NCBI GenBank assembly: GCA_017475185.1
Contig: JAFVGB010000027.1
Coordinates: forward strand, 1 to 43,173
Direction of reading: 5' to 3'
Length of the DNA stretch: 43,173 nucleotides
From: Clostridia bacterium
GTDB taxonomy: Bacteria; Bacillota_A; Clostridia; TANB77; CAG-508
Part shown: positions 18,761 through 28,533 of the stretch, piece by piece
Numbering within the stretch: position 1 is the stretch's first letter
Layout: each line of letters starts with the position of its first letter
Made by a program: the position numbers and the translations under genes
The notes under the pieces: generated by a model
The model's database searches: none
The model's input: only the letters and a program-made list of their open reading frames with translations
Told to the model about the DNA's origin: nothing

Positions 18761-18777
18761 AAAAGGAGTTGGTATAT

Positions 18778-19113
18778 GTGGCTTTAGATTTTGCAATAAT
18801 AGGACAAAGATTAAAGAAAACAAGGCTTGAAAAAAAGATGACACAAGAAAGTTTAGCTGAACAATTAGACGTTTCTGTTGCTTTCTTAAGTAGAATTGAA
18901 CGTGGATTATCACATATTAATTTAAAAAGATTAAGTCAAATTTGTAGTATATTAGGAGTATCTGAAGGATACATTTTAAACGGAACTGCAAGTACTTCAG
19001 AACAATATTTAATTTCAGAATTTAATGAAATACTAAGTGATTGTCCTGCTGACAAGCAAAAGTTAATATATAAAATTGCTAAAACAATAATTGAAGATGA
19101 TGCTGAAAACTAA
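18778..19113 (+). CDS. XRE-family helix-turn-helix transcription regulator
   Basis: A 111-residue DNA-binding protein. The start is GTG at 18778 with GGAG 10 nt upstream; a TTG at 18769 is possible but sits on the binding site. The HTH_3 domain covers residues 6-63 (IGQRLKKTRLEKKMTQESLA, then LDVSVAFLSRIERGLSHINL). A short C-terminal helix region follows. It is 157 nt upstream of pflB on the same strand, separated by a hairpin, so control of pflBA is possible but not shown. Confidence 0.92.
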   Translation: MALDFAIIGQRLKKTRLEKKMTQESLAEQLDVSVAFLSRIERGLSHINLKRLSQICSILGVSEGYILNGTASTSEQYLISEFNEILSDCPADKQKLIYKIAKTIIEDDAEN

Positions 19114-19129
19114 TTTTTTCTTATAAAAT

Positions 19130-19167
19130 TTATTATTTTGTACATAATAAATTTTATAAGATTTTTT
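19130..19167 (+). terminator. Terminator-like hairpin after the XRE gene
   Basis: The arms CTTATAAAATTTATTA and TAATAAATTTTATAAG are followed by ATTTTTTATTTT. It separates the regulator from pflB. Confidence 0.7.
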
Positions 19168-19270
19168 ATTTTGATTTTATATTGTAAAATTAATCTTACT
19201 GTGATATATTGTTTTTATGAAAATAAATACAGAATACAATAAATAAAATCGCTTAAAGGAGGCTATAAAT

Positions 19271-21508
19271 ATGGATTTTAAACAATGGGATGGTTTTATA
19301 AAACATGTAGACTGGACAGATGAAATTAATGTTAGAGACTTTATTCAAGCTAATTATACCCCATATACGGGAGATAATTCTTTTTTATCTGGTCCAACTG
19401 AAAATACTAGAAAATTATGGGATGAAGTTATGCGCTTATATGAAGCAGAACGCAAAAACGGTGGAGTTCTAGATGCAGATACATCTACACCTTCTTCAGT
19501 AAATGCTTTTGAAGCAGGTTATATAGATAAAGATTTAGAACAAATAGTTGGTCTTCAAACAGACGCACCTTTGAAAAGAGCTATTATGCCAAATGGTGGT
19601 ATTAGAATAGTTGAAAAATCTTGCGAAGCCTATGGTTTGAAAGTTGATGAAAATATTGAAAAAATATACAAAAAATATAGAAAAACACACAATGACGGTG
19701 TTTTTGATGTTTACACACCAGATATTCGTGCAGCCAGAAGCTCTCACCTACTAACAGGTTTACCTGATGGATATGGACGTGGAAGAATTATTGGTGATTA
19801 TAGAAGAGTTGCTCTTTACGGAGTAGATTATTTAATTGAAAAGAAAAAAATTGATTTATTAAATACAAATCCAGATGAATTTTCAGAAGAAACAATTAGA
19901 GTAAGAGAAGAAATGTCTGAACAAATTAAAGCATTAAATGATTTAAAAGAAATGGCTGCAAAATATGGATGTGATATTTCAGTTCCTGCTTCAAATGCCA
20001 AAGAAGCAATTCAATGGCTATATTTCGGATACTTAGGAGCTGTAAAAGATCAAAACGGTGCTGCGATGAGTATTGGTAGAAACTCTACTTTCTTAGATAT
20101 TTATATTGAAAGAGATTTAAAAAATGGTACTTTAACAGAAGAACAAGCACAAGAATTAATGGATCATTTTATAATGAAATTACGTTTAGTACGTTTTTTA
20201 CGTGCACCTGAATATAATGAATTGTTTAGTGGTGACCCTGTTTGGGTAACAGAAAGCATTGGTGGAATGGGTATTGACGGTAGAACTTTAGTAACAAAAA
20301 ATTCATATAGAGTTTTACACACATTAATCAACCTAGGCCCTGCACCTGAACCAAACTTAACTGTTTTGTGGTCTAAAAATTTACCAGAAACATTCAAAAA
20401 ATATTGTTCAGAAATATCAATTAAAACATCTGCCATTCAATACGAAAATGATGATTTAATGAGAATAACTTTAGGTGATGATTACGCAATAGCATGTTGT
20501 GTTTCTCCAATGAAAATTGGTAAACAAATGCAATTCTTTGGAGCGAGAGCTAATTTAGCCAAAACATTATTATATGCTATTAATGGTGGTAGAGATGAAA
20601 ATTCTGGAAAACAAATTGCACCTAAATTCGAACCAATCACTTCTGAATATTTAGACTATGACGAAGTTATGGAAAAATTTGATAATATGATGAACTATGT
20701 TTCAAGAATATATATAAAAGCTTTAAATATTATTCATTATATGCATGATAAATACTCTTATGAAGCATTAGAAATGGCTTTACATGATAAAGATATATAC
20801 AGAACTATGGCATGCGGAATTGCCGGACTTTCAGTTGCTGCTGACTCTTTATCTGCTATAAAATATGCCAAAGTTAAAGTAATTAGAAATGAAGATGGAC
20901 TAGCTGTTGACTATAAAGTTGAAGGAGATTTTCCTAAATATGGAAATGATGACGAAAGAGTTGATAGCATAGCTGTTAATTTAGTTAAAACATTTATGAA
21001 AAAACTAGAAAGACATCAAACTTATAGAAACGCTAAACCTACCCTATCTGTTTTAACAATCACATCTAATGTAGTTTATGGTAAAAACACAGGTAACACT
21101 CCTGATGGAAGACGTGCTGGTGAACCATTTGGGCCAGGAGCAAATCCACTTCACGGTAGAGATATAGAAGGTGCTGTTGCAGTTATGAACACAATTGCAA
21201 AACTTCCTTTTGACTATGCATCTGATGGAATTTCTTATACTTTTGCTATCACACCAAATACGTTAGGAAAAGAAACTGACACACAAATCGATAATTTGAA
21301 AAATTTATTAGATGGATATTTTATGCAAACAGGTCACCATATTAATGTCAATATTTTTGATAGATCATTATTAGAAGATGCTATGGAACACCCTGAAAAA
21401 TATCCTCAACTTACAATTCGTGTTTCTGGATATGCAGTTAATTTTGTTAAATTAACTAGAGAACAACAACTAGATGTTATCCATAGAACTATTCACGAGA
21501 GAATTTAA
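19271..21508 (+). CDS. pflB: Pyruvate formate-lyase (formate C-acetyltransferase)
   Basis: PflB splits pyruvate with CoA into acetyl-CoA and formate using a glycyl radical. It is 745 residues, the normal length. The catalytic Cys-Cys pair is in [14 protein letters not shown], the glycyl radical site is RVSGYAVNF near the C-terminus, and [17 protein letters not shown] is the conserved substrate-pocket block. The start ATG follows AAAGGAGG. pflA follows 91 nt downstream, across a double palindromic repeat. All CGG trinucleotides in the gene are out of frame. Confidence 0.98.
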   Translation: MDFKQWDGFIKHVDWTDEINVRDFIQANYTPYTGDNSFLSGPTENTRKLWDEVMRLYEAERKNGGVLDADTSTPSSVNAFEAGYIDKDLEQIVGLQTDAPLKRAIMPNGGIRIVEKSCEAYGLKVDENIEKIYKKYRKTHNDGVFDVYTPDIRAARSSHLLTGLPDGYGRGRIIGDYRRVALYGVDYLIEKKKIDLLNTNPDEFSEETIRVREEMSEQIKALNDLKEMAAKYGCDISVPASNAKEAIQWLYFGYLGAVKDQNGAAMSIGRNSTFLDIYIERDLKNGTLTEEQAQELMDHFIMKLRLVRFLRAPEYNELFSGDPVWVTESIGGMGIDGRTLVTKNSYRVLHTLINLGPAPEPNLTVLWSKNLPETFKKYCSEISIKTSAIQYENDDLMRITLGDDYAIACCVSPMKIGKQMQFFGARANLAKTLLYAINGGRDENSGKQIAPKFEPITSEYLDYDEVMEKFDNMMNYVSRIYIKALNIIHYMHDKYSYEALEMALHDKDIYRTMACGIAGLSVAADSLSAIKYAKVKVIRNEDGLAVDYKVEGDFPKYGNDDERVDSIAVNLVKTFMKKLERHQTYRNAKPTLSVLTITSNVVYGKNTGNTPDGRRAGEPFGPGANPLHGRDIEGAVAVMNTIAKLPFDYASDGISYTFAITPNTLGKETDTQIDNLKNLLDGYFMQTGHHINVNIFDRSLLEDAMEHPEKYPQLTIRVSGYAVNFVKLTREQQLDVIHRTIHERI

Positions 21509-21515
21509 AAATTTT

Positions 21516-21583
21516 GAAACATTTTGGGACGGTCTTGTTTTGTTTCATTTTTGAAACATTTTAAGACCGTCCCGGAATGTTTC
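21516..21583. repeat. Two inverted copies of the 31-bp GAAACA...TGTTTC element
   Basis: Copy 1 (21516-21546) has core GGGACGGTC and copy 2 (21553-21583) has core GACCGTCCC, with a 6-bp gap. Each is palindromic at its ends, and the two are inverted to each other, so the whole 68 bp can fold into one hairpin. It fills the pflB-pflA gap, and the pflA Shine-Dalgarno (AAGAAAGGA) follows at once. Confidence 0.8.
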
Positions 21584-21599
21584 AAGAAAGGAACATAAA

Positions 21600-22319
21600 A
21601 TGGAAAAATTAATTGGAAGAATTCATTCATTTGAAACCCTTGGGGCTGTTGATGGGCCTGGAATACGCTTTATTATATTTATGCAAGGATGTCCTTTACG
21701 TTGCAAATTTTGTCATAATCGTGATACTTGGGATTGCAGTGGTGGTAAAGAATATACAGTTGATGAAATATTCGAAAGAATAATGAGATATAAAAACTAT
21801 TTTACTGTATCTGGTGGAGGTGTTACTGTAAGTGGCGGTGAACCATTATTACAGATTGACTTTTTAATTGCATTATTTACAAAGTTAAAAGATGCTGGTA
21901 TTTCTACTGCATTAGATACTTCTGGTATGTTTGATATTACAGAAAAAATAAAAAATTTAATTAATTTAACTGATTTGTTTTTAGTTGATATAAAATGTAT
22001 TAATGATGAAATATGTAAAGACTTAGTTGGTCATTCAAATAAAAAAGAATTGGAATTTATTAAATATTTAAATTTTATTGGTAAAGAAATTTGGATAAGA
22101 CAAGTTATTGTTCCTGGTATTACTGATCATGAAGATGATTTATATAATTTACGTGATTTTATAAATTCTATTGAACATATAACCAAAGTTGACCTACTAC
22201 CATACCATGATTTAGGTAAATATAAATGGATTAATATGAATGAAGTTTATCCACTTGAAAATATTAGAACAGCTAATAACAATGATATAGAAAGAGTAAA
22301 AAAAATCTTAGAAAGCTAA
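21600..22319 (+). CDS. pflA: Pyruvate formate-lyase activating enzyme (radical SAM)
   Basis: PflA abstracts a hydrogen from the PflB glycine using SAM and a 4Fe-4S cluster. It is 239 residues. The radical-SAM motif CPLRCKFCHN is at residues 31-40, a GGEPLL motif follows (VSGGEPLLQIDFL), and the C-terminus has the HDLGKYKW block typical of the family. The ATG at 21600 is preceded by AAGAAAGG. The stop lies inside a terminator and overlaps the 3' end of the convergent patatin gene by 12 nt. Confidence 0.97.
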   Translation: MEKLIGRIHSFETLGAVDGPGIRFIIFMQGCPLRCKFCHNRDTWDCSGGKEYTVDEIFERIMRYKNYFTVSGGGVTVSGGEPLLQIDFLIALFTKLKDAGISTALDTSGMFDITEKIKNLINLTDLFLVDIKCINDEICKDLVGHSNKKELEFIKYLNFIGKEIWIRQVIVPGITDHEDDLYNLRDFINSIEHITKVDLLPYHDLGKYKWINMNEVYPLENIRTANNNDIERVKKILES

Positions 22320-22329
22320 GATTTTTTTT
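22300..22329. terminator. Bidirectional terminator overlapping the stops of pflA and the patatin gene
   Basis: AAAATCTTA and TAAGATTTT pair around a 6-nt loop, with an A-run before and a T-run after. The last codons of both convergent genes form the hairpin. Confidence 0.85.
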
Positions 22330-23165
22330 ATATCTTCAAAATTTTCTATTACAGCATTATATCCATATTCAAAACATTTATCAACTTTCTGATAATCTAA
22401 CAAACCTACCTTATCAGTATAAACATCTAAAATATAATCACTCATTTTCAAACTTTTTTCAGAAATTTTACTTCCCATAATATCGATACACTTCATTGCA
22501 ATATCCATAAGATTACTATCTTCTGTGACTTTATCTGAATGGAATTTTACAGATATAACTTTATCTGCTCCTTGCAATTTAACTTCATCAGCTGGTACAT
22601 TATTTAAAACTCCTCCATCCATAAAAGCACAACCATCATGCTTACAAGGGCTAAAATATGCTGGAAAGCTACTGCTTGCGCGTATTGCTCTTCCAACATT
22701 TACATTATCTATATATTCTTTTTCTTCATGTTTTTCATTAGGTAAATTATTAGTAAAAACATATTCTTTTCCAGTTACCAAATCAACCGTAGGAATAACA
22801 ATTGGAATTGTTATATCATTTAAATTTCTTATCCCTCTCCTCATAGCTAATTCATCACACACTTCTTCCATCTTTTCTCCATTATTAAATCCTAATAAAC
22901 TAATTTTTTTACTAAAAATACTTGTATGAATTCCTGACAATATTGGTTTTGCATTTGCTCTCGAAATTATTTTTCCGTATCTTTTACACAAAATAAAAAT
23001 ATGATAAGGCGAATATCCCATAGCATACATAGCAGCAACAATACTTCCACAACTTGTACCGCCTATAATATCCGGCTTTATCCCATTTTCTTCTAATGCT
23101 TGCAACACACCAGCATGGGCTATTCCGCGTATTCCCCCACCTGACAAAGCTATTCCCAATTTCAT
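22308..23165 (-). CDS. Patatin-like phospholipase
   Basis: A 285-residue patatin-family serine hydrolase. The oxyanion-hole motif GGGIRGIAHAG is at residues 9-19, the nucleophile elbow GGTSCGS near 38, and the catalytic Asp in the DGG motif FMDGGVLNNVPADE near 185. No signal peptide is present, so it probably acts on cytoplasmic-face membrane lipids. This is the RssA/YchK-type architecture. It is convergent with pflA. The two CGG-like words at its N-terminal end are CGC GGA and GGC GGT, not in-frame CGG. Confidence 0.93.
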   Translation of the reverse strand: MKLGIALSGGGIRGIAHAGVLQALEENGIKPDIIGGTSCGSIVAAMYAMGYSPYHIFILCKRYGKIISRANAKPILSGIHTSIFSKKISLLGFNNGEKMEEVCDELAMRRGIRNLNDITIPIVIPTVDLVTGKEYVFTNNLPNEKHEEKEYIDNVNVGRAIRASSSFPAYFSPCKHDGCAFMDGGVLNNVPADEVKLQGADKVISVKFHSDKVTEDSNLMDIAMKCIDIMGSKISEKSLKMSDYILDVYTDKVGLLDYQKVDKCFEYGYNAVIENFEDIKKILAF

Positions 23166-23264
23166 CTATCACCATCTCCACACTCTTTTATAATAATTAT
23201 TAACATATAATAAAATTTTTATACTTTACTTTTTAAACATTATTGCAAAGTAAATTTATAAAAA

Positions 23265-23300
23265 CAAAAAAGATATTAGAAAATCTAATATCTTTTTTAT
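23265..23300 (-). terminator. Terminator of the rpsF-ssb-rpsR operon
   Basis: AAAAAAGATATTAGA and TCTAATATCTTTTTT form a hairpin with a T-run, 3' of rpsR on the minus strand. Confidence 0.85.
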
Positions 23301-23308
23301 AACTATTA

Positions 23309-23584
23309 TTAGTCTTGAGTGTAAGGTAATAGTGCGATTTGTCTACATCTTTTAACTGCTAAAGTTATATCTCTTTGATGTTTAGCACAAGCACCTGTTG
23401 CTCTTCTAGGTAATATTTTACCTCTTTCATTGATAAATTTCTTTAATTGATCTGGATTTTTGTAATCTAGAACTAAGTTTTTATCTTTACATAATGGACA
23501 TACTTTCTTTCTCTTTTTGAATTTAGGATTGAAATCGTCATCATTATTTCTATTATTTCTTCTATTATTTTTCTTATCTGCCAT
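23309..23584 (-). CDS. rpsR: 30S ribosomal protein bS18
   Basis: A 91-residue protein of the small subunit platform that contacts bS6. The conserved core is [22 protein letters not shown], then [33 protein letters not shown]. The two cysteines at the N-terminal end and the conserved CAKHQR are visible. The N-terminal tail is rich in Asn/Arg/Lys and longer than average. It is last in the classical rpsF-ssb-rpsR order. Confidence 0.97.
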   Translation of the reverse strand: MADKKNNRRNNRNNDDDFNPKFKKRKKVCPLCKDKNLVLDYKNPDQLKKFINERGKILPRRATGACAKHQRDITLAVKRCRQIALLPYTQD

Positions 23585-23681
23585 TTTGTTTCCCCCCTAT
23601 CTTATATATCATTATAATATATAATTAGTTATCTCAAACTAATCACATAATGACAAGCACTTATTATAGCTTATCTAAATT

Positions 23682-24107
23682 TTAAAATGGTAAGTCATCT
23701 CCTGAAGATATTTCAAAATCAGAACCGTTACTAGCTGATGGCATTGTTCCGAATGTAGCATCAAAGCTTCCACCCATTTCTCCATCTCTCTTACTGTCTG
23801 CGAAATATGCTTCTTCTGCAACAACTTCTGTTACATAATGTTTTTGACCTTGTTCATCATCCCAAGTTCTTGTTTGGATTCTACCAATTATACCAACTTG
23901 TTGACCTTTCTTAAAATACTTGCTACAAAATTCTCCAGTTTTACTCCATGCAACAATATTGATAAAATCTGCTTGTCTTTCTTCACCAGGACGAGCAAAT
24001 CTTCTATTTACTGCTAGAGAAAAAGATGCAACTAATGTATTATTAGTTTGTGTATATCTTACTTCTGGATCTCTTGTTAATCTTCCCATTAATACTACTT
24101 TATTCAT
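23682..24107 (-). CDS. ssb: Single-stranded DNA-binding protein
   Basis: A 141-residue SSB. The OB fold starts MNKVVLMGRLTRDPEVRYTQ and includes FINIVAWSKTGEFCSKYFKKG. The acidic tail ends in DDLPF, which recruits DNA repair and replication partners. It lies between rpsF and rpsR, the usual arrangement in Bacillota. Confidence 0.97.
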   Translation of the reverse strand: MNKVVLMGRLTRDPEVRYTQTNNTLVASFSLAVNRRFARPGEERQADFINIVAWSKTGEFCSKYFKKGQQVGIIGRIQTRTWDDEQGQKHYVTEVVAEEAYFADSKRDGEMGGSFDATFGTMPSASNGSDFEISSGDDLPF

Positions 24108-24201
24108 AATTCCACCATTCCTTTCAAAAAAGGCCCATTTTATATTTTATTTAGTTTCGTCTTCTTTTCTTAAGTTCTAATAATAAGTCATCTGCTTAAA
24201 A

Positions 24202-24483
24202 TTAGTCTTGTTTTACTGTCATGAATTTAATAACTTCATCAGTTATTCTGTAATTTCTTTCAAGTTCAGCGATTAAGTTTGTATTAGCTTCGAAATAGAA
24301 TACTACATAAAATCCTTCAGCATTTTTCTTAACTTCATAAGCTAATTTTTTCTTTCCTAATTCGTCAACTTTTTCTACTTTACCGTCATTATTAATCAAA
24401 TCTGTGAATCTTGAAATTAAAGCTTTCATTCCTTCTTCATCAACATTTGGATTAATAATGATAATACTTTCGTATTTGTTCAT
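24202..24483 (-). CDS. rpsF: 30S ribosomal protein bS6
   Basis: A 93-residue protein with the S6 ferredoxin-like fold: MNKYESIIIINPNVDEEGMK, VDELGKKKLAYEVKKNAEGF and YVVFYFEANTNLIAELERNY. The start is ATG at 24483 with AAGGAGG 8 nt upstream. It is first in rpsF-ssb-rpsR. Confidence 0.97.
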   Translation of the reverse strand: MNKYESIIIINPNVDEEGMKALISRFTDLINNDGKVEKVDELGKKKLAYEVKKNAEGFYVVFYFEANTNLIAELERNYRITDEVIKFMTVKQD

Positions 24484-24633
24484 TATATTCACCTCCTTAT
24501 GGATAATACAACCTACATTTTATATGTAAGTAAGGAAAAAAATAGAATAGTTCTATTTTTCAATAGTGCTATTCTATCATATTTTTCAGTATTTAGCAAT
24601 AGATTTTCTAAAAATTTAACAAATAATTTTATG

Positions 24634-24930
24634 CTAAGAAATAACAATTACTTTATTCTTAATCATATAATTTTTAAATTTATTAAACGGTCCATCAACA
24701 CAACTTGTTAATTCAACATAAATTTTATCTTCTTCTGGAAAAGAATGAATTGCAAAATGACTTTCAGAGAGTAACCATAACCCCGTATATCCATATGGTT
24801 CAAAGAAATGTTCACATTTATTCAACACATGAAATCCTGAATTTACAAGTTCCTTTTCGATTTCTTCTATAAAATTTCTTTCATCTTCATATTTTATCCA
24901 TGCATTAAAATTGTTCATATATGCTTTCAT
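24634..24930 (-). CDS. SpeD-like S-adenosylmethionine decarboxylase homolog
   Basis: A 98-residue protein, short for a bacterial AdoMetDC proenzyme. The hallmark LLSESHFAIHSFPEEDKIYV carries the ESH serine that would be cleaved to form the pyruvoyl group, and a Cys sits downstream in ELTSCVDGP. In SpeD these correspond to the catalytic region, but the rest is divergent, so its substrate may not be SAM for spermidine synthesis. It is the last gene of the operon that starts with the lipid kinase and directly follows an aminopropyltransferase-like gene, which supports a decarboxy-SAM supply role. Confidence 0.75.
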   Translation of the reverse strand: MKAYMNNFNAWIKYEDERNFIEEIEKELVNSGFHVLNKCEHFFEPYGYTGLWLLSESHFAIHSFPEEDKIYVELTSCVDGPFNKFKNYMIKNKVIVIS

Positions 24931-24988
24931 CTCCAATTCATCTCCTTTCTATAAACTCGTATTTTCTAAGAAAAATTTCTTAAAAGTT

Positions 24989-26545
24989 TTACCAATTTTC
25001 AACTTCATAATTATAATACTCAATCAAGCTTGGTTTAAACATATCATTTACTTCAACCTGATTTAAATCAAACTGTTCATCCGCTCCAAATATAAATAAG
25101 CTTCCTATATTTTCCTTTGTTAAATATTTTGTTGGTACATTCAATTCCTTCATTTTTCTTTCTCCATTAAACATCAAATTAAATCCCCATTCTCCAAATG
25201 TTGGAACTTGTAAATGATATGGAATAACATTTTCAAACTGTGTTTTTGCTGTTTTATTAATACACCAAAAAGATTTTTTTGCATAGTAAGGACTTGTTGA
25301 TTGTGTAACTGCTACGCCTGTTTCTGTAAGATTTGCTTTTATATAATTATAAAAAACATTTGTATATAATTTATTTAATGTTTCATTATTCGGATCAGGC
25401 AAATCTATTATAATAACATCAAATTTATCATCATTTTCCTGAACAAATTTATATGCATCTTCATTTATTATTTTTAATTTTTCACTTGTTAATGAATTAT
25501 TATTTATCTTTTTTATTTCTTCATTTTCACTGCACAATTTAGTCATTTCAGGATCAATATCAACCAATACAATTTCTTTTACATCATCATATTTTAAAAT
25601 TTCTCGTACAGCTAATCCATCTCCTCCTCCTAAAATAAGAACTCTATCATGCTTTGGAGAATGTAAAAACGGAACATGCACTAATGCTTCATGATATCTG
25701 TATTCATCAACAGAACTAAATTGTAAATTTCCATCAATAAATAATCTCAAATCATCTTTATGTTTTGTAATTACTATTTTTTGATACATTGTTTGTTCTG
25801 ATAAAATTATATCATCCCTATATAACCCACCTTCAATAGATTTTGTAATTTTATCTCCTGATAAAAGTGAAATAATTATTATCGATAAAACTCCTAATAC
25901 TAATATTTGTATTTTTTTTGCATTTTTTATATACTTCTTATATTTTAATAATATTATTAATGATACAAAAATATTAATAGTTCCTATACATAAAGCTGTT
26001 GTAATAAAACCTAATTTAGGAAATAAAAATAATGGAAATGCAAGAGAACCCACTAAGCCGCCTATATAATCAAATGTAAAAATATTAGCCAAATTTACTC
26101 TTATATTACTATTATTTTCTTCTATAATACGTGTTAGAATAGGTATTTCAAGTCCTACTAAAACACCTATTCCTATAATTAATACATACATTATTAAATA
26201 ATAAATATTCGTATAAATATTACTTAAAAATAATACAAGTGTAGAGAAACCTCCCAACACTCCTGTTAAAATCTCAACAAATATAAATTTATTAAATAAC
26301 TGATTTTTTATTTTTTTAGATAAATATGAGCCTATTCCCATAGCACTCATATATAACCCTATTGTTATTGAATATTGTTTTACACTATCTCCATTTAAAT
26401 ATGTACTCATACTACTTATAATTAGCTCATATATAATAGAACATATTGAAATAAGTAATGTTGTAACTAAAAGCAATCTTCCATCAAATTCTTTTTCTTT
26501 TATCTTCAAATTAGTTTCAGTTTTATTTGTATTAGATTCATCCAT
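24989..26545 (-). CDS. Membrane-bound spermidine synthase-like aminopropyltransferase
   Basis: A 518-residue fusion of an integral membrane N-terminal half (about residues 20-235, seven or so helices such as LLLVTTLLISICSIIYELII) and a C-terminal aminopropyltransferase domain. The SAM/dcSAM-binding motif is RVLILGGGDGLAVREIL, and the substrate motif is VLVDIDPEMTKLC with DVIIIDLPDPNNE. The start is ATG at 26545, just after the stop of the preceding DUF350-like gene. The membrane domain suggests that the substrate is a lipid or membrane-exposed molecule and not free putrescine. It sits in a cluster with DUF350, DUF4178 and SpeD-like genes. Confidence 0.88.
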   Translation of the reverse strand: MDESNTNKTETNLKIKEKEFDGRLLLVTTLLISICSIIYELIISSMSTYLNGDSVKQYSITIGLYMSAMGIGSYLSKKIKNQLFNKFIFVEILTGVLGGFSTLVLFLSNIYTNIYYLIMYVLIIGIGVLVGLEIPILTRIIEENNSNIRVNLANIFTFDYIGGLVGSLAFPLFLFPKLGFITTALCIGTINIFVSLIILLKYKKYIKNAKKIQILVLGVLSIIIISLLSGDKITKSIEGGLYRDDIILSEQTMYQKIVITKHKDDLRLFIDGNLQFSSVDEYRYHEALVHVPFLHSPKHDRVLILGGGDGLAVREILKYDDVKEIVLVDIDPEMTKLCSENEEIKKINNNSLTSEKLKIINEDAYKFVQENDDKFDVIIIDLPDPNNETLNKLYTNVFYNYIKANLTETGVAVTQSTSPYYAKKSFWCINKTAKTQFENVIPYHLQVPTFGEWGFNLMFNGERKMKELNVPTKYLTKENIGSLFIFGADEQFDLNQVEVNDMFKPSLIEYYNYEVENW

Positions 26546-26546
26546 T

Positions 26547-26750
26547 TTATAAAACCCCACTCATTACTATTGCCATAGCTATAAAGTAACCTGCAACCAT
26601 AATTCCTGCTGCTTTATTATGATTGTCTATTTCTTCATTTAAATTATAATGTTTGTTTTTTGACAAAACTTTATATCCTATAACAAAGAAAACCAATCCA
26701 ATTAATAAATATATAATTATTTCTACAATTTTAAATAATATGTCATTCAT
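26547..26750 (-). CDS. Small DUF350-like membrane protein, copy B
   Basis: A 67-residue protein with two membrane helices (VEIIIYLLIGLVFFVIGYKVL and AAGIMVAGYFIAMAIVMSGV) and an intervening acidic/Asn region (EEIDNHNKAAGIM). It aligns with the next gene upstream, including N-AAG-M-AG-YI-A, so the two are tandem duplicates. DUF350 proteins are usually longer; these are single-unit forms. Function unknown. Confidence 0.75.
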   Translation of the reverse strand: MNDILFKIVEIIIYLLIGLVFFVIGYKVLSKNKHYNLNEEIDNHNKAAGIMVAGYFIAMAIVMSGVL

Positions 26751-26791
26751 ATAAATTTTCTCCTCTCAACTCTTTCTAATTAATGGTTGCT

Positions 26792-27007
26792 TTATTTAAT
26801 AACTGTTCTAATTATAATTGCAACACCAATATAAATTCCAGCCATTAAAAAACCAGCTGCTGTGTTTTTTTCTTTAATTTCTTTAGGAAAATCATATGGC
26901 ACAAATAAATCAATTATAAATGTGCATATCATCATACAAAATAAACCAACCGCTCCATAAATCACTGTTTCTAAAATTTGACTCCATAAATTTTGAAAAT
27001 TATCCAT
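26792..27007 (-). CDS. Small DUF350-like membrane protein, copy A
   Basis: A 71-residue protein with two helices (LETVIYGAVGLFCMMICTFI and TAAGFLMAGIYIGVAIIIRT) and the KEKNTAAGFLMAG motif that parallels copy B. The ATG follows a good ribosome binding site (AGGAGTAAT). It lies between the DUF4178-like and copy B genes in the same direction. Confidence 0.75.
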   Translation of the reverse strand: MDNFQNLWSQILETVIYGAVGLFCMMICTFIIDLFVPYDFPKEIKEKNTAAGFLMAGIYIGVAIIIRTVIK

Positions 27008-27027
27008 AATATTACTCCTTTTCTATT

Positions 27028-28044
27028 TTATTTTCCTGAACTAGTTCCTCCACCAGATGATTTTCTAGAATTAATACTTTGTTGTCTAGCTGAACTTAAA
27101 TAACTATCATAACTGCTATTTGTTGAATTTGTTGTATATGTTCTATAAAATCCTCTTGTATGATATCTTGAACGATATGCATTGGTTCCTTCTGTAACAT
27201 ATTTCTTTTTAGAAACTTGAACATATGTCACATTATCTTCAGATTTATACACATATGCATATTCATAATTTGTAAAAATTCCTATTCCATCATCATCACT
27301 TGCATCTGTAACTTTTTTTATTTTTTCAGGTGCACCATCAATTATTTTTTTAACTGCCTCATCAATGCTTAAATCTGTTTTATATACTTTTGCTTTTTGA
27401 TTATTTTCGTTATTTGTAACAGATGTAACATATGAAAAATCCGCACTTTTTTCCAAAAACTTTGTTAATGTATTTTGAGATGATAGGAAAGAACCTACTA
27501 ACGCCAAAAAAGTCGGAACAAGTAAACACAAAGCAGATACAATTATAACAATAATATTTTCTCTTTTTTTAGGCGAATTTATTTTTACATCTCTTACTTC
27601 ATTTGTAATTACAACATCTGTTTCATCCACATATTCACCTATGCTTTTTTCAACTTCTCCACTCCAATTTTCAAGTGAAATTAATGATTTTTTATCATCA
27701 CTTATATATTCACTAAAATTAACCTTTTCATTTCTATCTACATCAACAGCTCCAAAATATGAATTTACTTTAGCTGTTCCTTTTTCAAACAAACTGTAAT
27801 TCTTATTTTGAAAATTAAAATCCATTGAAGATTTAACAGGAATGTTAAACTTTTCCTCATAAATTGAATATTGCTTTTTTCCTTCATCTTCTTCAATACT
27901 TAACCACTTAATTTTTCCTGAATCACTTTTTATTTTATATTCTTGCCATATCCATGAATCTTCTACAAATTCAATCATTCCAACAACTACATATGTTTCA
28001 TTTTTAATTTTAATAACTTGACCTTTTTTTAATTTTTCATCCAA
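27028..28044 (-). CDS. DUF4178-like protein with C-terminal membrane anchor
   Basis: A 338-residue protein. The N-terminal half (1-150) is a beta-rich DUF4178-like unit: GQVIKIKNETYVVVGMIEFV, EDSWIWQEYKIKSDSGKIKW, YFGAVDVDRNEKVNFSEYIS. One membrane helix lies near residue 175 (IIVIIVSALCLLVPTFLALV). The remainder is a Ser/Tyr/Thr-rich region ending in a low-complexity SSGGGTSSGK tail. It is related to the adjacent 153-residue gene. It resembles the partner of the membrane aminopropyltransferase clusters known in other bacteria; the role is unknown. Confidence 0.75.
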   Translation of the reverse strand: MDEKLKKGQVIKIKNETYVVVGMIEFVEDSWIWQEYKIKSDSGKIKWLSIEEDEGKKQYSIYEEKFNIPVKSSMDFNFQNKNYSLFEKGTAKVNSYFGAVDVDRNEKVNFSEYISDDKKSLISLENWSGEVEKSIGEYVDETDVVITNEVRDVKINSPKKRENIIVIIVSALCLLVPTFLALVGSFLSSQNTLTKFLEKSADFSYVTSVTNNENNQKAKVYKTDLSIDEAVKKIIDGAPEKIKKVTDASDDDGIGIFTNYEYAYVYKSEDNVTYVQVSKKKYVTEGTNAYRSRYHTRGFYRTYTTNSTNSSYDSYLSSARQQSINSRKSSGGGTSSGK

Positions 28045-28060
28045 ATTTTAACACCTCATA

Positions 28061-28522
28061 CTATAATCTAAAATTATCTTCTTCCATTTTTTTTACTTTT
28101 ATTTTGCTTTTATCCACATATTTCCCACAACTAACCTCTGTCATATCTTGCCATTTTTCTATTGTAAGTAATTTATCTTTATATTTATATTCAAAATATT
28201 CCACATTTTCTTTTAAACCAACATCAGTATATCCAAAATATGTTTCAATTTTAGCATTTCCTTTTTGGAACAATTCATATATCTCACCTTCAAAAGACAC
28301 CTGAATTTGTGGATATATTACTAAATTAGTCATTCTGTGTAACGCGTATTTTCCAACAGGTTCCACATCTAAATAAAATGTTTCTGAACTTTTTTTGTCT
28401 TGCAAAATATATTCTAACCAATAAGATGATCCTTCTATAAATTTAAGCATTGCTTTAACTATATATGTATTTTTTTCAATAATAATTTCTTGATTATATT
28501 CAAGACTTAATAAATCTTTCAT
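28061..28522 (-). CDS. DUF4178-like soluble protein
   Basis: A 153-residue soluble paralog of the N-terminal half of the next gene (NTYIVKAMLKFIEGSSYWLE, YFGYTDVGLKENVEYFEYKY). The start is ATG at 28522, with AGGAGTG upstream. It lacks the membrane helix and the Ser-rich tail. The kinase gene immediately upstream ends 11 nt before its start, so they are cotranscribed. Confidence 0.78.
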   Translation of the reverse strand: MKDLLSLEYNQEIIIEKNTYIVKAMLKFIEGSSYWLEYILQDKKSSETFYLDVEPVGKYALHRMTNLVIYPQIQVSFEGEIYELFQKGNAKIETYFGYTDVGLKENVEYFEYKYKDKLLTIEKWQDMTEVSCGKYVDKSKIKVKKMEEDNFRL

Positions 28523-28533
28523 ATCAATCACTC

